64,000 nt of DNA, from positions 682,001 to 746,000 of the forward strand of contig NZ_CP010976.1 of NCBI RefSeq assembly GCF_000949425.1, written 5' to 3'. Each line of letters begins with the position of its first letter. Positions within the stretch are counted from its first letter, which is position 1. This DNA comes from Paenibacillus sp. IHBB 10380. Its GTDB lineage: Bacteria > Bacillota > Bacilli > Paenibacillales > Paenibacillaceae. The notes under the pieces were generated by a model. It was not told where the DNA came from. It searched no databases and was given only the letters and a program-made list of their open reading frames with translations. The position numbers were made by a program, and so were the translations under genes. Of this stretch, positions 16,178 through 25,385 are shown piece after piece.

Positions 16178-16948
16178 TTAAATGGCTTTCACATCAGAAT
16201 GTAAAAGAAGGTGAACGAGTTCGGAAGCTTGTTGGTTAAGCTCGCCTTGCAGAATTTGACCTGACTTACGTTGAGGAGGAAGGAAGAGGGAGATTCGTTC
16301 TGTCTTGGTACGGATTTCGGTTTCTGTAAGACCTAAATCATCTAGGGTGAGGTGGTGAAATGGTTTCTTCTTCGCCTTCATGATACCGGGCAATGAGGGG
16401 TAGCGCGGCTCATTCAACCCCTGCTGTGCAGTGAATAAAGCAGGGAGAGTAACCTCGACCGTTTCGGTATCCCCTTCGGAATCACGAAGGACAAGGGCTT
16501 GATGTTCGCTAACGTCAACTTTGATGATTGAAGCAACATGTGGAATGTTCAAGAGTTGTGAGAGTCGAATGGCCACTTGACCTCCTCCGTTATCAATGGA
16601 GAAATGACCTCCGAGAATAAGATCGTAGGATTGTTTGTTGAAATATGCAGCCAATACGTTGGAGAGGGTGAACTCGTCACCAACGATTCGGTCGTCGGAA
16701 ATGTGCACCGCTTCATCAGCCCCCATGGCAAGGGCGGTTCTTAACGCTTCGGCTATGCGGCTTGGTCCAATGGAAACGACGATGATATTTCCTCCGTGCT
16801 GTTCTTTTTGGCGTAACGCTTCCTCGACTGCATATTCGTCATATGGATTGATGATGTATTTAACGCCGTCGTCGAAAATATCTCCATTTTGAATAACAAT
16901 TTTCTCCTCCGTATCAAACGTTTGTTTGAGGATGACATAGATATTCAT
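16178..16948 (-). CDS. etfB: Electron transfer flavoprotein beta subunit
   Basis: 256 residues, starting MNIYVILKQTFDTEEKIVIQ. The AMP/nucleotide-binding region 'GADEAVHISDDRIVGDEFTL' and 'GHFSIDNGGGQVAIRLSQLL' and the C-terminal 'LPALFTAQQGLNEPRYPSL' are typical, although the last motif reads FTAQQGLNEPRYPSLPGIMKA rather than the more usual T..QGLNEPRYPTL. It pairs with EtfA. It is 22 bases downstream of fadR and co-transcribed. Confidence 0.95.
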   Translation of the reverse strand: MNIYVILKQTFDTEEKIVIQNGDIFDDGVKYIINPYDEYAVEEALRQKEQHGGNIIVVSIGPSRIAEALRTALAMGADEAVHISDDRIVGDEFTLSNVLAAYFNKQSYDLILGGHFSIDNGGGQVAIRLSQLLNIPHVASIIKVDVSEHQALVLRDSEGDTETVEVTLPALFTAQQGLNEPRYPSLPGIMKAKKKPFHHLTLDDLGLTETEIRTKTERISLFLPPQRKSGQILQGELNQQASELVHLLLHSDVKAI

Positions 16949-16970
16949 GTGACAAACCCCTCTCTAACGG

Positions 16971-17552
16971 TTATTTCAAACCTTTCAAGAAAAATTCCAC
17001 GGTTTTGTCTACCTGGGCAGATAGCGAATATTTCCTACCAGAGGTGAGCCAAGAGGTGACAACCTCATCCATTCCCCCAAACAATAACAAACGGGTTAAC
17101 TTAATATCGAGGTCAGGTCGAAATAACTTCTCCTGTACTCCTTGCTCTAGAATGTTCTCAATCAGTTGGATATAGGGTTTCACGACATGACCAATCGCTT
17201 TACGTAGCTCAAGCGAACTTTGGCGAAGCTCAATTTGTGTCACATAGGCGAGGTTTACGTTTTGTTCCAATTCGGTGAAATGGATCTCACAAATTTTGCG
17301 TATGGCATCATCTGCCGAGTTTGTTTCACGAACGCTGCTTTTGAACATGCTGACTAAATCACCTAATCGTTGTTGAAAGAGGGAAATAAGAATATCTTCT
17401 TTGTTCTTAAAATAAAGATAGACTGTACCGTCTGCTATACCCGCCTCCTTAGCAATTTTGGATATCTGAGATCCATGAAAGCCATTCTCTGCAATGACTT
17501 TTAATGCAGCTTCCAAAATCAGTTCAAACTTCTCATGTTTTCTACTTATCAT
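16971..17552 (-). CDS. fadR: FadR, TetR-family repressor of fatty-acid degradation
   Basis: About 193 residues from the ATG at 17552 (GAGGTG 6 bases upstream); the frame runs further upstream to 17633 but through the operator. The HTH (AALKVIAENGFHGSQISKIA, then GIADGTVYLYFKNKEDILIS) is very close to B. subtilis FadR. The C-terminal domain binds long-chain acyl-CoA, which releases the repressor from DNA. It is the first gene of fadR-etfB-etfA, divergent from fadF. The palindrome at 17582-17605 matches its known box, so it is autoregulated and probably represses both arms. Confidence 0.92.
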   Translation of the reverse strand: MISRKHEKFELILEAALKVIAENGFHGSQISKIAKEAGIADGTVYLYFKNKEDILISLFQQRLGDLVSMFKSSVRETNSADDAIRKICEIHFTELEQNVNLAYVTQIELRQSSLELRKAIGHVVKPYIQLIENILEQGVQEKLFRPDLDIKLTRLLLFGGMDEVVTSWLTSGRKYSLSAQVDKTVEFFLKGLK

Positions 17553-17581
17553 GGAGACACACCTCGATGTTAGTGTATGAA

Positions 17582-17605
17582 AAATGAATGAGCCCTCATT
17601 CATTT
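17582..17605. promoter_or_regulatory. FadR operator
   Basis: A perfect inverted repeat with 11-bp arms and a 2-bp centre; its core TGAATGAGCCCTCATTCA matches the B. subtilis FadR box (TGAATGANTANTCATTCA). It lies 30-50 bases before the fadR start and about 120 bases before fadF, so one box may serve both directions. A TTGACT (minus strand, 17641-17636) with a weak GATTAT may be the fadR promoter. Confidence 0.9.
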
Positions 17606-17724
17606 TTTTTATAATCATAGGGAAAAGGTGCATGAAGTCAATATATTATCTATATAAATTGAATTAAAGGCGAACCTGGGAGTGTAAACTTTAGTTCATT
17701 CTATCAAAGAAAGGATGAGGTGAG

Positions 17725-19878
17725 ATGGGTTGGCAGACTGCGAATTTCCTTTTGTTTTTGGTGGTAATGGGCTACGGCATCTATTTATTCTATAAAGCAG
17801 TGTATCATCGCTATCTGTACCTGCGGCTCGGAGGATCGGCGGACTTTCGGAAAAGTGGTAAAGGGAGATGGGCAGAGTTTCTGTCACAGGTGTTCGGACA
17901 GAAGAAGTTGATGAAGGATCCCAAAAGTGGATTGATGCACATCGTCATTTTTTACGGATTCATTATTTTGCAGTTCGGTGCTTTGGATCTGATCGTGAAA
18001 GGCTTAACAGGGGGTAAACATTTACCGATTCCCGGGTATGAAGTGTTCGGGCTTATGCAGGAAGTGACTGTATTTCTAATCTTGGTAGCTATGGGCTACG
18101 CTGCTTATCGTAGATATGGCGAAAGACTTACCCGGTTGAAGAAAGGTTGGAAACCAAGCATCGTCATTTTCTTCATCTTCTTCTTAATGTTATCTGTTGT
18201 ACTAAGTTTAAGTTTCGAACGTTTATGGTTGAATCTGAATCTTTCAGGTTATTCTCCGATATCCTCCGTTCTCGCATTAGCTTTTACTGGAATTTCAAGT
18301 GTAACGGCATATGGTTGGTTCATTGCGTTGTGGTGGGTGCATCTGTTGATTCTCTTATCATTTTTGGTCTATGTGCCACAGTCGAAACATTTTCATATTA
18401 TGACCGCTCCGATTAACATATGGTTCCGTCGTAGTGAACCCTTAGGTCGGCTCACAAAGTTAGATTTGGAAGACGAAGATGCTGAATCTTTCGGTGTCGG
18501 CAAGATCGAGGACTTCTCGCAGAAACAAATGCTCGATTTCTACGCCTGCGTGGAATGTGGACGCTGTACGGATGTATGTCCTGCGAGCAGTACGGGCAAA
18601 GTGCTATCGCCAATGCACCTCATTACGAAGTTACGGGATCATATGGTGGAGAAGGGAGCATCCATAACGGGGAAGTCACCTTGGGTACCTCAATATATGT
18701 TTTCTTCGAGTGGGAGTCATGCACTAATAATTGAGGAGGCAAATGACATTGAATGGAATGCAAATGATAGCGGCATCACGAATATCATGCCGACACTCGA
18801 CTGGCATAAATCAACATGGATTGTACAGGACAAGAAACCTAAAGAATTGGAGCTTATCCGTGATGTCATAACGGAAGATGAAATTTGGTCCTGCACAACC
18901 TGTCGTAATTGTGAAGATCAGTGTCCAGTCAGTAATGAACACGTCGATAAAATTATAGATCTGCGCAGACATCTGGTGTTGATGCAGGGCAGTGTTCCTC
19001 ACGAGGGACAACGTGCAATGCAGAATATTGAGAGGCAGGGTAATCCGTGGGGCTTGAACCGGAACGACCGCGCCATATGGATTGGAGATATAGGCGGGGT
19101 TCAAGTGCCAACGGTGAGGGAGAACCCTGAATTTGAATACTTGTTCTTTGTAGGTTCGATGGGCTCTTATGATCTTCGAAGCCGTTCAATTTCCCGAGCC
19201 TTTGCTCGCTTATTGAATGAGTCAGGCATTTCCTTTGCCATTCTGGGGAACGAGGAGAAGAACTCAGGTGATACCCCACGCCGAATGGGCAATGAAATGT
19301 TGTTTCAACAGCTATGCACCGATAACATTGCAATCTTTCAGAAATATGGTGTTCGGAAGATTGTAACCGCCTGTCCGCATACGTTCAATACATTGAAGAA
19401 TGAGTATCCCGAATTTGGACTTGAAGGGGTGAAAGTCTACCATCACACGCAGTTACTTGATCAGTTAGTCCAGCAAGGGAAGCTGAATCCCCGTTATGAA
19501 GTGAAGGAGAGGATTACGTATCACGACTCCTGCTATCTAGGGCGTTACAACAATGTGTATGACGAACCACGCAATATCCTGAAAGCTATACCAGGCGTGG
19601 AAATGGCGGAGATGAAGCGGCATCGTGAGAACGGAATGTGCTGTGGCGCTGGTGGCGGCATGATGTGGTTAGAGGAGACGTCGGGTAAGCGGGTGAATCT
19701 GGCTCGGACCGAGCAGGCACTGGAAGTCAAACCAACGGTCATTAGCAGTGCTTGTCCTTACTGCCTGACGATGATGGAGGACGGTACCAAGATGAAGGAA
19801 GTTGAAGAACAGGTCAAAGCGAAGGATATCGCAGAAATCTTGGAGCAATCCGTATTCGGGGATCATCCCATCCGTTAA
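17725..19878 (+). CDS. fadF: FadF, membrane iron-sulfur oxidoreductase of beta-oxidation
   Basis: 717 residues. Five or six membrane helices in residues 1-225, then two ferredoxin-type 4Fe-4S motifs (ACVECGRCTDVCPA at about 272 and CTTCRNCEDQCPV at about 390) and two CCG domains ('SCYLGRYN', 'MCCGAGGGMMW', 'ACPYCLTMM') as in heterodisulfide reductase subunits. In Bacillus the homologue FadF/YwjF is FadR-regulated; the family probably accepts electrons from ETF and delivers them to menaquinone. GGATGAGGTG precedes the ATG. First gene of the rightward fad operon. Confidence 0.92.
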   Translation: MGWQTANFLLFLVVMGYGIYLFYKAVYHRYLYLRLGGSADFRKSGKGRWAEFLSQVFGQKKLMKDPKSGLMHIVIFYGFIILQFGALDLIVKGLTGGKHLPIPGYEVFGLMQEVTVFLILVAMGYAAYRRYGERLTRLKKGWKPSIVIFFIFFLMLSVVLSLSFERLWLNLNLSGYSPISSVLALAFTGISSVTAYGWFIALWWVHLLILLSFLVYVPQSKHFHIMTAPINIWFRRSEPLGRLTKLDLEDEDAESFGVGKIEDFSQKQMLDFYACVECGRCTDVCPASSTGKVLSPMHLITKLRDHMVEKGASITGKSPWVPQYMFSSSGSHALIIEEANDIEWNANDSGITNIMPTLDWHKSTWIVQDKKPKELELIRDVITEDEIWSCTTCRNCEDQCPVSNEHVDKIIDLRRHLVLMQGSVPHEGQRAMQNIERQGNPWGLNRNDRAIWIGDIGGVQVPTVRENPEFEYLFFVGSMGSYDLRSRSISRAFARLLNESGISFAILGNEEKNSGDTPRRMGNEMLFQQLCTDNIAIFQKYGVRKIVTACPHTFNTLKNEYPEFGLEGVKVYHHTQLLDQLVQQGKLNPRYEVKERITYHDSCYLGRYNNVYDEPRNILKAIPGVEMAEMKRHRENGMCCGAGGGMMWLEETSGKRVNLARTEQALEVKPTVISSACPYCLTMMEDGTKMKEVEEQVKAKDIAEILEQSVFGDHPIR

Positions 19879-19911
19879 ATAGAATTGATCTGAACTGGAG
19901 GAAAGTAGAAG

Positions 19912-22308
19912 ATGAACAAAACCATTCGTAAGGCGGCTGTCATCGGTTCGGGGATTATGGGTTCAGGCATTGCAGCTCATCTGGCTAACGTTGGAATTCC
20001 ATGTTTATTGCTGGATGTGGTACCGAAAGATTTGACGGATGAAGAAGTGAAAAAGGGATATACGCCAGATCATCCTGCGGTGAGGAATCGGTTGGCTACA
20101 GGAGCCATTGCTAAATTAAAAAAGAATACGCCTTCGCCTCTTTATGACGATACGTTCGTAGAACGGATCACACCGGGGAATCTGGAGGACCATCTTTCAC
20201 ACATTTCAGAAGTGGATTGGGTGATCGAGGTTGTTGTCGAGAATCTTCAAGTCAAAAAGGAGCTGTTAAGCAAAGTAGAACGTTATTGGAAGCCTGGAAC
20301 GATTGTCAGTTCTAATACGTCAGGGATATCTATTCAAGAGATGGTCGCTGATTGTAGTGAACCCTTTCAACAATGTTTTCTCGGAACTCATTTTTTTAAT
20401 CCACCCCGCTACATGAAGTTGTTAGAAATCATTCCCGGAACCAGGACCGATTCAGGGATTGTCCAACAAATGAAAAAATTTGCCGAGAATGTTCTAGGTA
20501 AAGGTGTTGTGGTCGCCAAGGATACTCCGAATTTCATAGCTAACAGGATTGGTACGTATGGACTTCTGATTACATTGCAAGAGATGCTGGAGAAAGGGTT
20601 CACTGTAGAGGAAGTGGATGCGGTTACAGGACCCGCCATGGGACGTCCCAAAAGTGCCACTTTCCGCACATTAGATTTGGTAGGCCTAGATACTTTCGTT
20701 CATGTAGCAGACAACGTGTGCACTAATGTAACAGATGAAACGGAGAAGGCAGCTTTTACCGCCCCAGAGACACTGACTAGCATGGTAGGAAGAGGCTGGC
20801 TTGGGGAGAAGTCTGGGCAAGGGTTTTATCTGAAGAAAAAGGGTGCTAACGGTAGTGAAATATGGTCGCTTGATTCATCGTCGATGGAATATTATCCACA
20901 GAAAAAGGTGACTTCTGGATCGCTGGAAGCAGCCAAATTGGCAAAAGGTGCAAGCGCGAAGACGAAGGCGTTAATCGCTGGAGGTGATCGTTATTCTGAA
21001 TTGGCGTGGAACATTCTAAAGAAGGTGCTGATTTACTCCGCTGAAAAAGTCGGCGAAATCGCTAATTCAATCCATGAAATCGACGAAGCAATGAAGTGGG
21101 GCTTTAACTGGGAATTAGGTCCGTTTGAGACATGGGACGCTATTGGGTTAGTCAGTTCTGTCGAACGTATGGATAAGGAAGGGGTGATTGTTCCTCCGTG
21201 GGTCAAGGAATGGATCGCACAGGGCAATGTATCATTTTATCAGAAGGAAAAAGGGACTACATCTTATGTGTCTGAACAGAGCTTCAAGCGGGTTGAACAA
21301 CCACCAGAAATCATTTCACTGAGTAGCTTGAAGGAGCAGAACAAGATTGTGAAGGGAAACGATGGGGCGAGCCTGATTGATCTTGGAGACGGTGTAGCCT
21401 GCCTCGAATTTCATTCGCCTAACAATGCCATTGGTGCAGATATTCTGATGATGATTCAGCAAAGCTTGGAGGAAGTGCGTCATAACTTCGAAGGGATGAT
21501 CATCGCTAATCAGGGCCGGAATTTCTGTGTCGGTGCGAATATTATGTTGCTGTTAATGGAAGCACAAGACGAAGAATGGGATGAAATTGATGGCATTATC
21601 CGTATGTTCCAGAACACGATGTATAAAGTAAAAAGGTTCGAAAAACCTGTTGTCGCTGCTCCGCATCGGATGACCTTGGGTGGAGGCGTAGAGGCTTGTA
21701 TGCCTGCGGATCAAGTCATTGCTGGAGCTGAAACTTATTATGGTTTAGTTGAAGTGGGTGTTGGACTAATTCCTGCAGGTGGAGGGTGCAAAGAGCTAAC
21801 GATGAGGGTAAGCCAGCGTGTTGGACATCCCGAAGCAGATCTTCAGCCATACATCAATCAGATTTTTGAAACCGTTGGCATGGCTAAAGTCTCTACCAGC
21901 GGTCATGATGCTAAAAAGTTAGGCTATCTTCGCCCAACAGATCGCATTATTGCCAATCAGGATCATTTAATATACGAAGCTAAACAGGCTGTGCTGCGGA
22001 TGAGTAAAGCAGGCTATGAGCCGATCCCAGAAGAGAAGATTCGGGTCGCCGGTTCCGAAGGTAAGGCAGTTCTGCAATTAGGGGCTATGGGGATGAGGGA
22101 AAGCGGCTATATCAGCGATCACGACCTGTTAATTGCAAAGAAACTGGCCCATGTACTGGCTGGGGGGAATATGCCAACAGGGACGCTTGTGAGTGAACAG
22201 TATATGCTTGATCTGGAGCGGGAAGCCTTCCTGAGCTTATGCGGGGAGTCGAAGACCCAACAGCGTATGCAACATATGTTGACGAAAGGTAAAGCGCTAC
22301 GAAATTAA
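19912..22308 (+). CDS. fadN: FadN, 3-hydroxyacyl-CoA dehydrogenase / enoyl-CoA hydratase
   Basis: 798 residues, a bifunctional beta-oxidation enzyme. The N-terminal NAD-binding motif is 'AVIGSGIMGSGIAAHLANVG' (residues 9-28); the dehydrogenase centre contains 'LGTHFFNPPRYMKLLEI' with the catalytic His. A crotonase domain follows from about residue 495, with oxyanion-hole segments 'ANQGRNFCVGANIMLL' and 'PHRMTLGGGVEACMPAD'. The order (dehydrogenase, then hydratase) is that of B. subtilis FadN/YusL and opposite to E. coli FadB. It lies 33 bases after fadF and 25 before fadA. Confidence 0.95.
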   Translation: MNKTIRKAAVIGSGIMGSGIAAHLANVGIPCLLLDVVPKDLTDEEVKKGYTPDHPAVRNRLATGAIAKLKKNTPSPLYDDTFVERITPGNLEDHLSHISEVDWVIEVVVENLQVKKELLSKVERYWKPGTIVSSNTSGISIQEMVADCSEPFQQCFLGTHFFNPPRYMKLLEIIPGTRTDSGIVQQMKKFAENVLGKGVVVAKDTPNFIANRIGTYGLLITLQEMLEKGFTVEEVDAVTGPAMGRPKSATFRTLDLVGLDTFVHVADNVCTNVTDETEKAAFTAPETLTSMVGRGWLGEKSGQGFYLKKKGANGSEIWSLDSSSMEYYPQKKVTSGSLEAAKLAKGASAKTKALIAGGDRYSELAWNILKKVLIYSAEKVGEIANSIHEIDEAMKWGFNWELGPFETWDAIGLVSSVERMDKEGVIVPPWVKEWIAQGNVSFYQKEKGTTSYVSEQSFKRVEQPPEIISLSSLKEQNKIVKGNDGASLIDLGDGVACLEFHSPNNAIGADILMMIQQSLEEVRHNFEGMIIANQGRNFCVGANIMLLLMEAQDEEWDEIDGIIRMFQNTMYKVKRFEKPVVAAPHRMTLGGGVEACMPADQVIAGAETYYGLVEVGVGLIPAGGGCKELTMRVSQRVGHPEADLQPYINQIFETVGMAKVSTSGHDAKKLGYLRPTDRIIANQDHLIYEAKQAVLRMSKAGYEPIPEEKIRVAGSEGKAVLQLGAMGMRESGYISDHDLLIAKKLAHVLAGGNMPTGTLVSEQYMLDLEREAFLSLCGESKTQQRMQHMLTKGKALRN

Positions 22309-22333
22309 CATTCCAAGGGAGTGTGGGGATTCA

Positions 22334-23515
22334 ATGAAAGAAGCAGTAATCGTATCCATGGCACGTACCGCGATCGGTAAATCCAATAAAGGAAGTCTAG
22401 TACAGACACGTGCGGATGAATTGGGGAAAGTCGTTCTGGAAGCTGTAATAGATCGAGCACCGGGTCTCAAAAAGGAAGACGTAGAGGATATCATTATTGG
22501 CTGTGCGATGCCAGAAGGTGAACAGGGATTGAACTTTGCTCGCATTATGTCGCTGTACGCTGGGTTTCCGGTTACGGTTCCAGCAATGACCATCAATCGT
22601 TTCTGCTCCTCAGGGTTACAGTCCATCGCCTTAGCGGCTGAACGGATTATGTTGGGGCATGCCGACGTCCTGATCGCTGGTGGGGTGGAAAGTATGAGTC
22701 ACGTACCGATGACAGGCTTTAAGATTTCACCTAATCTGAGAATTGTTGAGGAAATGCCGGAAATATATATCGGAATGGGGCACACGGCTGAACGTGTCGC
22801 TGAAAGATTTAACGTATCTCGTGAAGATCAGGATCGATTCGCTGCAAAGTCGCATGAGAAAGCAGCACGGGCAATATCGGAGGGGAAATTTAAGGATGAG
22901 ATTGTTCCATTTCAAACGGAGATGAAGAATCTGGATGATGGTGAAGTTACGATTAAATCTTTTATTTTCGATACCGATGAAGGAGTCCGAGCTGATACAA
23001 CGGTTGAAACGTTGAGTAAACTGAAACCTGTTTTCAAATTTGGAGGGTCGGTTACGGCAGGGAATACTTCTCAGATGAGCGACGGAGCAGCCGTGGTCGT
23101 GATGATGAGTAGAGAGAAGGCAGATGAACTTGGGTTGGAACCGCTAGCCACCTTTCGATCTTTCGCATTAGCGGGTGTGGAGCCGGAATTCATGGGAGTA
23201 GGACCCGTCAAAGCGATTCCTAAAGCATTGCAAATGGCCGGAATCACGCTTGAAGACGTTAGTCTATTTGAAATTAATGAAGCTTTTGCATCCCAATGTG
23301 TACATGTGATTCGCGAACTCGGCATCGACGAGGAAAAAGTTAATGTGAACGGTGGAGCGATTGCACTCGGACATCCGCTTGGATGCACGGGCACGAAAGT
23401 GACGACCACGCTCATTCAAGAACTACGGCGCCGCGGAGGGGGTTATGGTGTTGTTTCCATGTGTATTGGAGGTGGAATGGGAGCAGCCGGTGTATTCGAA
23501 GTTCATCCGCAATAA
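22334..23515 (+). CDS. fadA: FadA, acetyl-CoA C-acyltransferase (3-ketoacyl-CoA thiolase)
   Basis: 393 residues. Thiolase active-site residues are in '[16 protein letters not shown]' (nucleophilic Cys near 90), '[16 protein letters not shown]' (His) and '[15 protein letters not shown]' (second Cys). It cleaves 3-ketoacyl-CoA to acetyl-CoA and a shortened acyl-CoA, the last step of each beta-oxidation cycle. It lies between fadN and fadE, as in the Bacillus fadNAE operon. Confidence 0.95.
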   Translation: MKEAVIVSMARTAIGKSNKGSLVQTRADELGKVVLEAVIDRAPGLKKEDVEDIIIGCAMPEGEQGLNFARIMSLYAGFPVTVPAMTINRFCSSGLQSIALAAERIMLGHADVLIAGGVESMSHVPMTGFKISPNLRIVEEMPEIYIGMGHTAERVAERFNVSREDQDRFAAKSHEKAARAISEGKFKDEIVPFQTEMKNLDDGEVTIKSFIFDTDEGVRADTTVETLSKLKPVFKFGGSVTAGNTSQMSDGAAVVVMMSREKADELGLEPLATFRSFALAGVEPEFMGVGPVKAIPKALQMAGITLEDVSLFEINEAFASQCVHVIRELGIDEEKVNVNGGAIALGHPLGCTGTKVTTTLIQELRRRGGGYGVVSMCIGGGMGAAGVFEVHPQ

Positions 23516-23547
23516 AATTCACTCGTGAGGCAAAGGAGAGGAAAGCG

Positions 23548-25317
23548 ATGAGCAAAGTGTTGGGCGGAAGTTTCATGATTGAGGATATTGATTACCGACA
23601 AATCGTGACACCGGAGGACTTTACGGAAGAGCATCGTATGATTGCGGAGACGACGGAACAATTTGTGGCTAGTGAGATTATTCCAAGGGATGAGGAAATT
23701 GAAAAGCTGAACTACGAGTTGACGGTGGAGTTGTTGCAAAAGGCTGGTGAGATAGGTCTGCTCGGTGCTGAAGTTCCAGAGAACTATGGAGGTTTAGGGC
23801 TGGATAAAGTGAGTTCCACGTTGATTAATGAGAAGCTGACAAAGGCGTCATCTTTTGCCTTATCTTTTGGCGCTCATGTAGGGATTGGTACGCTTCCCAT
23901 TGTTTATTTCGGTACGGAAGAGCAGAAGCAGAAGTATTTGCCGACGCTGGTCACGGGTGAACAAATTGCCGCTTATTGTCTAACGGAGCCATCCTCTGGA
24001 TCGGATGCGCTTGGTGCCAAAACGACGGCTACGTTGACGGAGGACGGCCAGTATTACGTTCTGAATGGGAGTAAGCAATTCATTACGAATGCAGGTTTTG
24101 CTGATATTTTTATCGTGTATGCGAAGGTAAATGGTACGGCCTTTAGTACATTTATCGTGGAGCGTACGATGGATGGTGTGAGCATTGGTCCGGAGGAGAA
24201 GAAGATGGGAATCAAAGGTTCGTCCACGTGTCCGTTGATTCTGGAGGATGTTAAAGTTCCGGTTGATCACTTGTTGTGGGAAGTTGGCAAAGGACACTTG
24301 ATTGCCTTTAATATATTGAATATTGGGCGCTTCAAATTGGCCGCAGGATGCGTCGGGGGTGCGAAAGATTCGATCGCGTATGCTGCTAAATATGCCAATG
24401 AGCGGACGCAATTTGATCGTAAAATTTCATCTTTTCCTTTAATCGGCAAGAAACTGGCGGAAATGAACATGCGAACTTATGTGTTAGAAAGTATGGTTTA
24501 CCGAACGGCGGGTCTGTTCGATATTGGCTTAGCTGAAGTGGATTATGATAGTCCAAATGTGGGATATCAGTCGGCCAAGGCTATTGCGGAGTATCAGCTG
24601 GAATGTTCTATTAACAAAGTATTTGGTTCCGAAACGCTCGATTTCGTCGTGGATGAAGGCGTGCAGATTCACGGAGGATATGGATTCATTCAAGAATATA
24701 GCATTGAACGCAATTATCGGGATTCGCGAATTAATCGTATTTTTGAAGGGACGAATGAAATTAATCGTTTACTCATTCCGAGTACGTTGATCAAGCGGGC
24801 GATGAAGGGCGAATTACCTTTGATGCAAAAAGCGTTAGCATTACAATCAGAATTATTAGGCCTAGTTCCGGGTCAATTATTCGAAGGTACGCTTGAGCAA
24901 GAAACCCATATGCTGTCCATGTCAAAGAAGATATTCCTAATGGTTGGTGCGCAGGCCGTGCAAAAGTATCAAATGAAGTTAGAGCAGGAACAGGAGATTC
25001 TAAGCCATCTAGCAGATATGATGATTACCGTGTTCGCCATGGAAAGTGCTTTACTACGTACCCTGAAGATGATGGATCAAGTTGGAGAAGCGAAAGCCAT
25101 AAATGCGATTCATATGACAGTGGCCTTTATACATGAAGAATTTGATCGGATCGAATGTTGGGCCAAAGAAACACTTGCAGCCATGGAATCCGGAGACACA
25201 CTTCGAACTGGGCTCTCCGTGCTGAAAAAGATGACAAGAAGAACACAGGTAAACACGTTAGGCTTGAAACGGAAAATTGCTGCTAAAGTGATCGAAGCGG
25301 AAAAATACGTTCTGTAA
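23548..25317 (+). CDS. fadE: FadE, long-chain acyl-CoA dehydrogenase
   Basis: 589 residues from the ATG at 23548 (AAAGGAGAGG upstream); the frame is open further left but overlaps fadA. Acyl-CoA dehydrogenase domains are in order: N-terminal helical, middle beta ('AYCLTEPSSGSDALGAKTTA'), C-terminal helical with the catalytic Glu in 'INRIFEGTNEINRLLIPS'. A C-terminal extension of about 170 residues follows, as in B. subtilis FadE/YusJ and mitochondrial VLCAD. It oxidises acyl-CoA to enoyl-CoA and hands electrons to EtfAB. Confidence 0.94.
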   Translation: MSKVLGGSFMIEDIDYRQIVTPEDFTEEHRMIAETTEQFVASEIIPRDEEIEKLNYELTVELLQKAGEIGLLGAEVPENYGGLGLDKVSSTLINEKLTKASSFALSFGAHVGIGTLPIVYFGTEEQKQKYLPTLVTGEQIAAYCLTEPSSGSDALGAKTTATLTEDGQYYVLNGSKQFITNAGFADIFIVYAKVNGTAFSTFIVERTMDGVSIGPEEKKMGIKGSSTCPLILEDVKVPVDHLLWEVGKGHLIAFNILNIGRFKLAAGCVGGAKDSIAYAAKYANERTQFDRKISSFPLIGKKLAEMNMRTYVLESMVYRTAGLFDIGLAEVDYDSPNVGYQSAKAIAEYQLECSINKVFGSETLDFVVDEGVQIHGGYGFIQEYSIERNYRDSRINRIFEGTNEINRLLIPSTLIKRAMKGELPLMQKALALQSELLGLVPGQLFEGTLEQETHMLSMSKKIFLMVGAQAVQKYQMKLEQEQEILSHLADMMITVFAMESALLRTLKMMDQVGEAKAINAIHMTVAFIHEEFDRIECWAKETLAAMESGDTLRTGLSVLKKMTRRTQVNTLGLKRKIAAKVIEAEKYVL

Positions 25318-25385
25318 ATACGTGTTCAAAAAGTCGACTTTTTGAGCAACCTCTATAACGGATTCTTGAGGATGGGGTGACCAGC

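Noticed and set aside
23383..23547. An upstream extension of fadE overlapping fadA
   Set aside because: The acyl-CoA dehydrogenase family begins at the ATG at 23548, which has a strong ribosome-binding site; the extension is the shadow of the fadA end.
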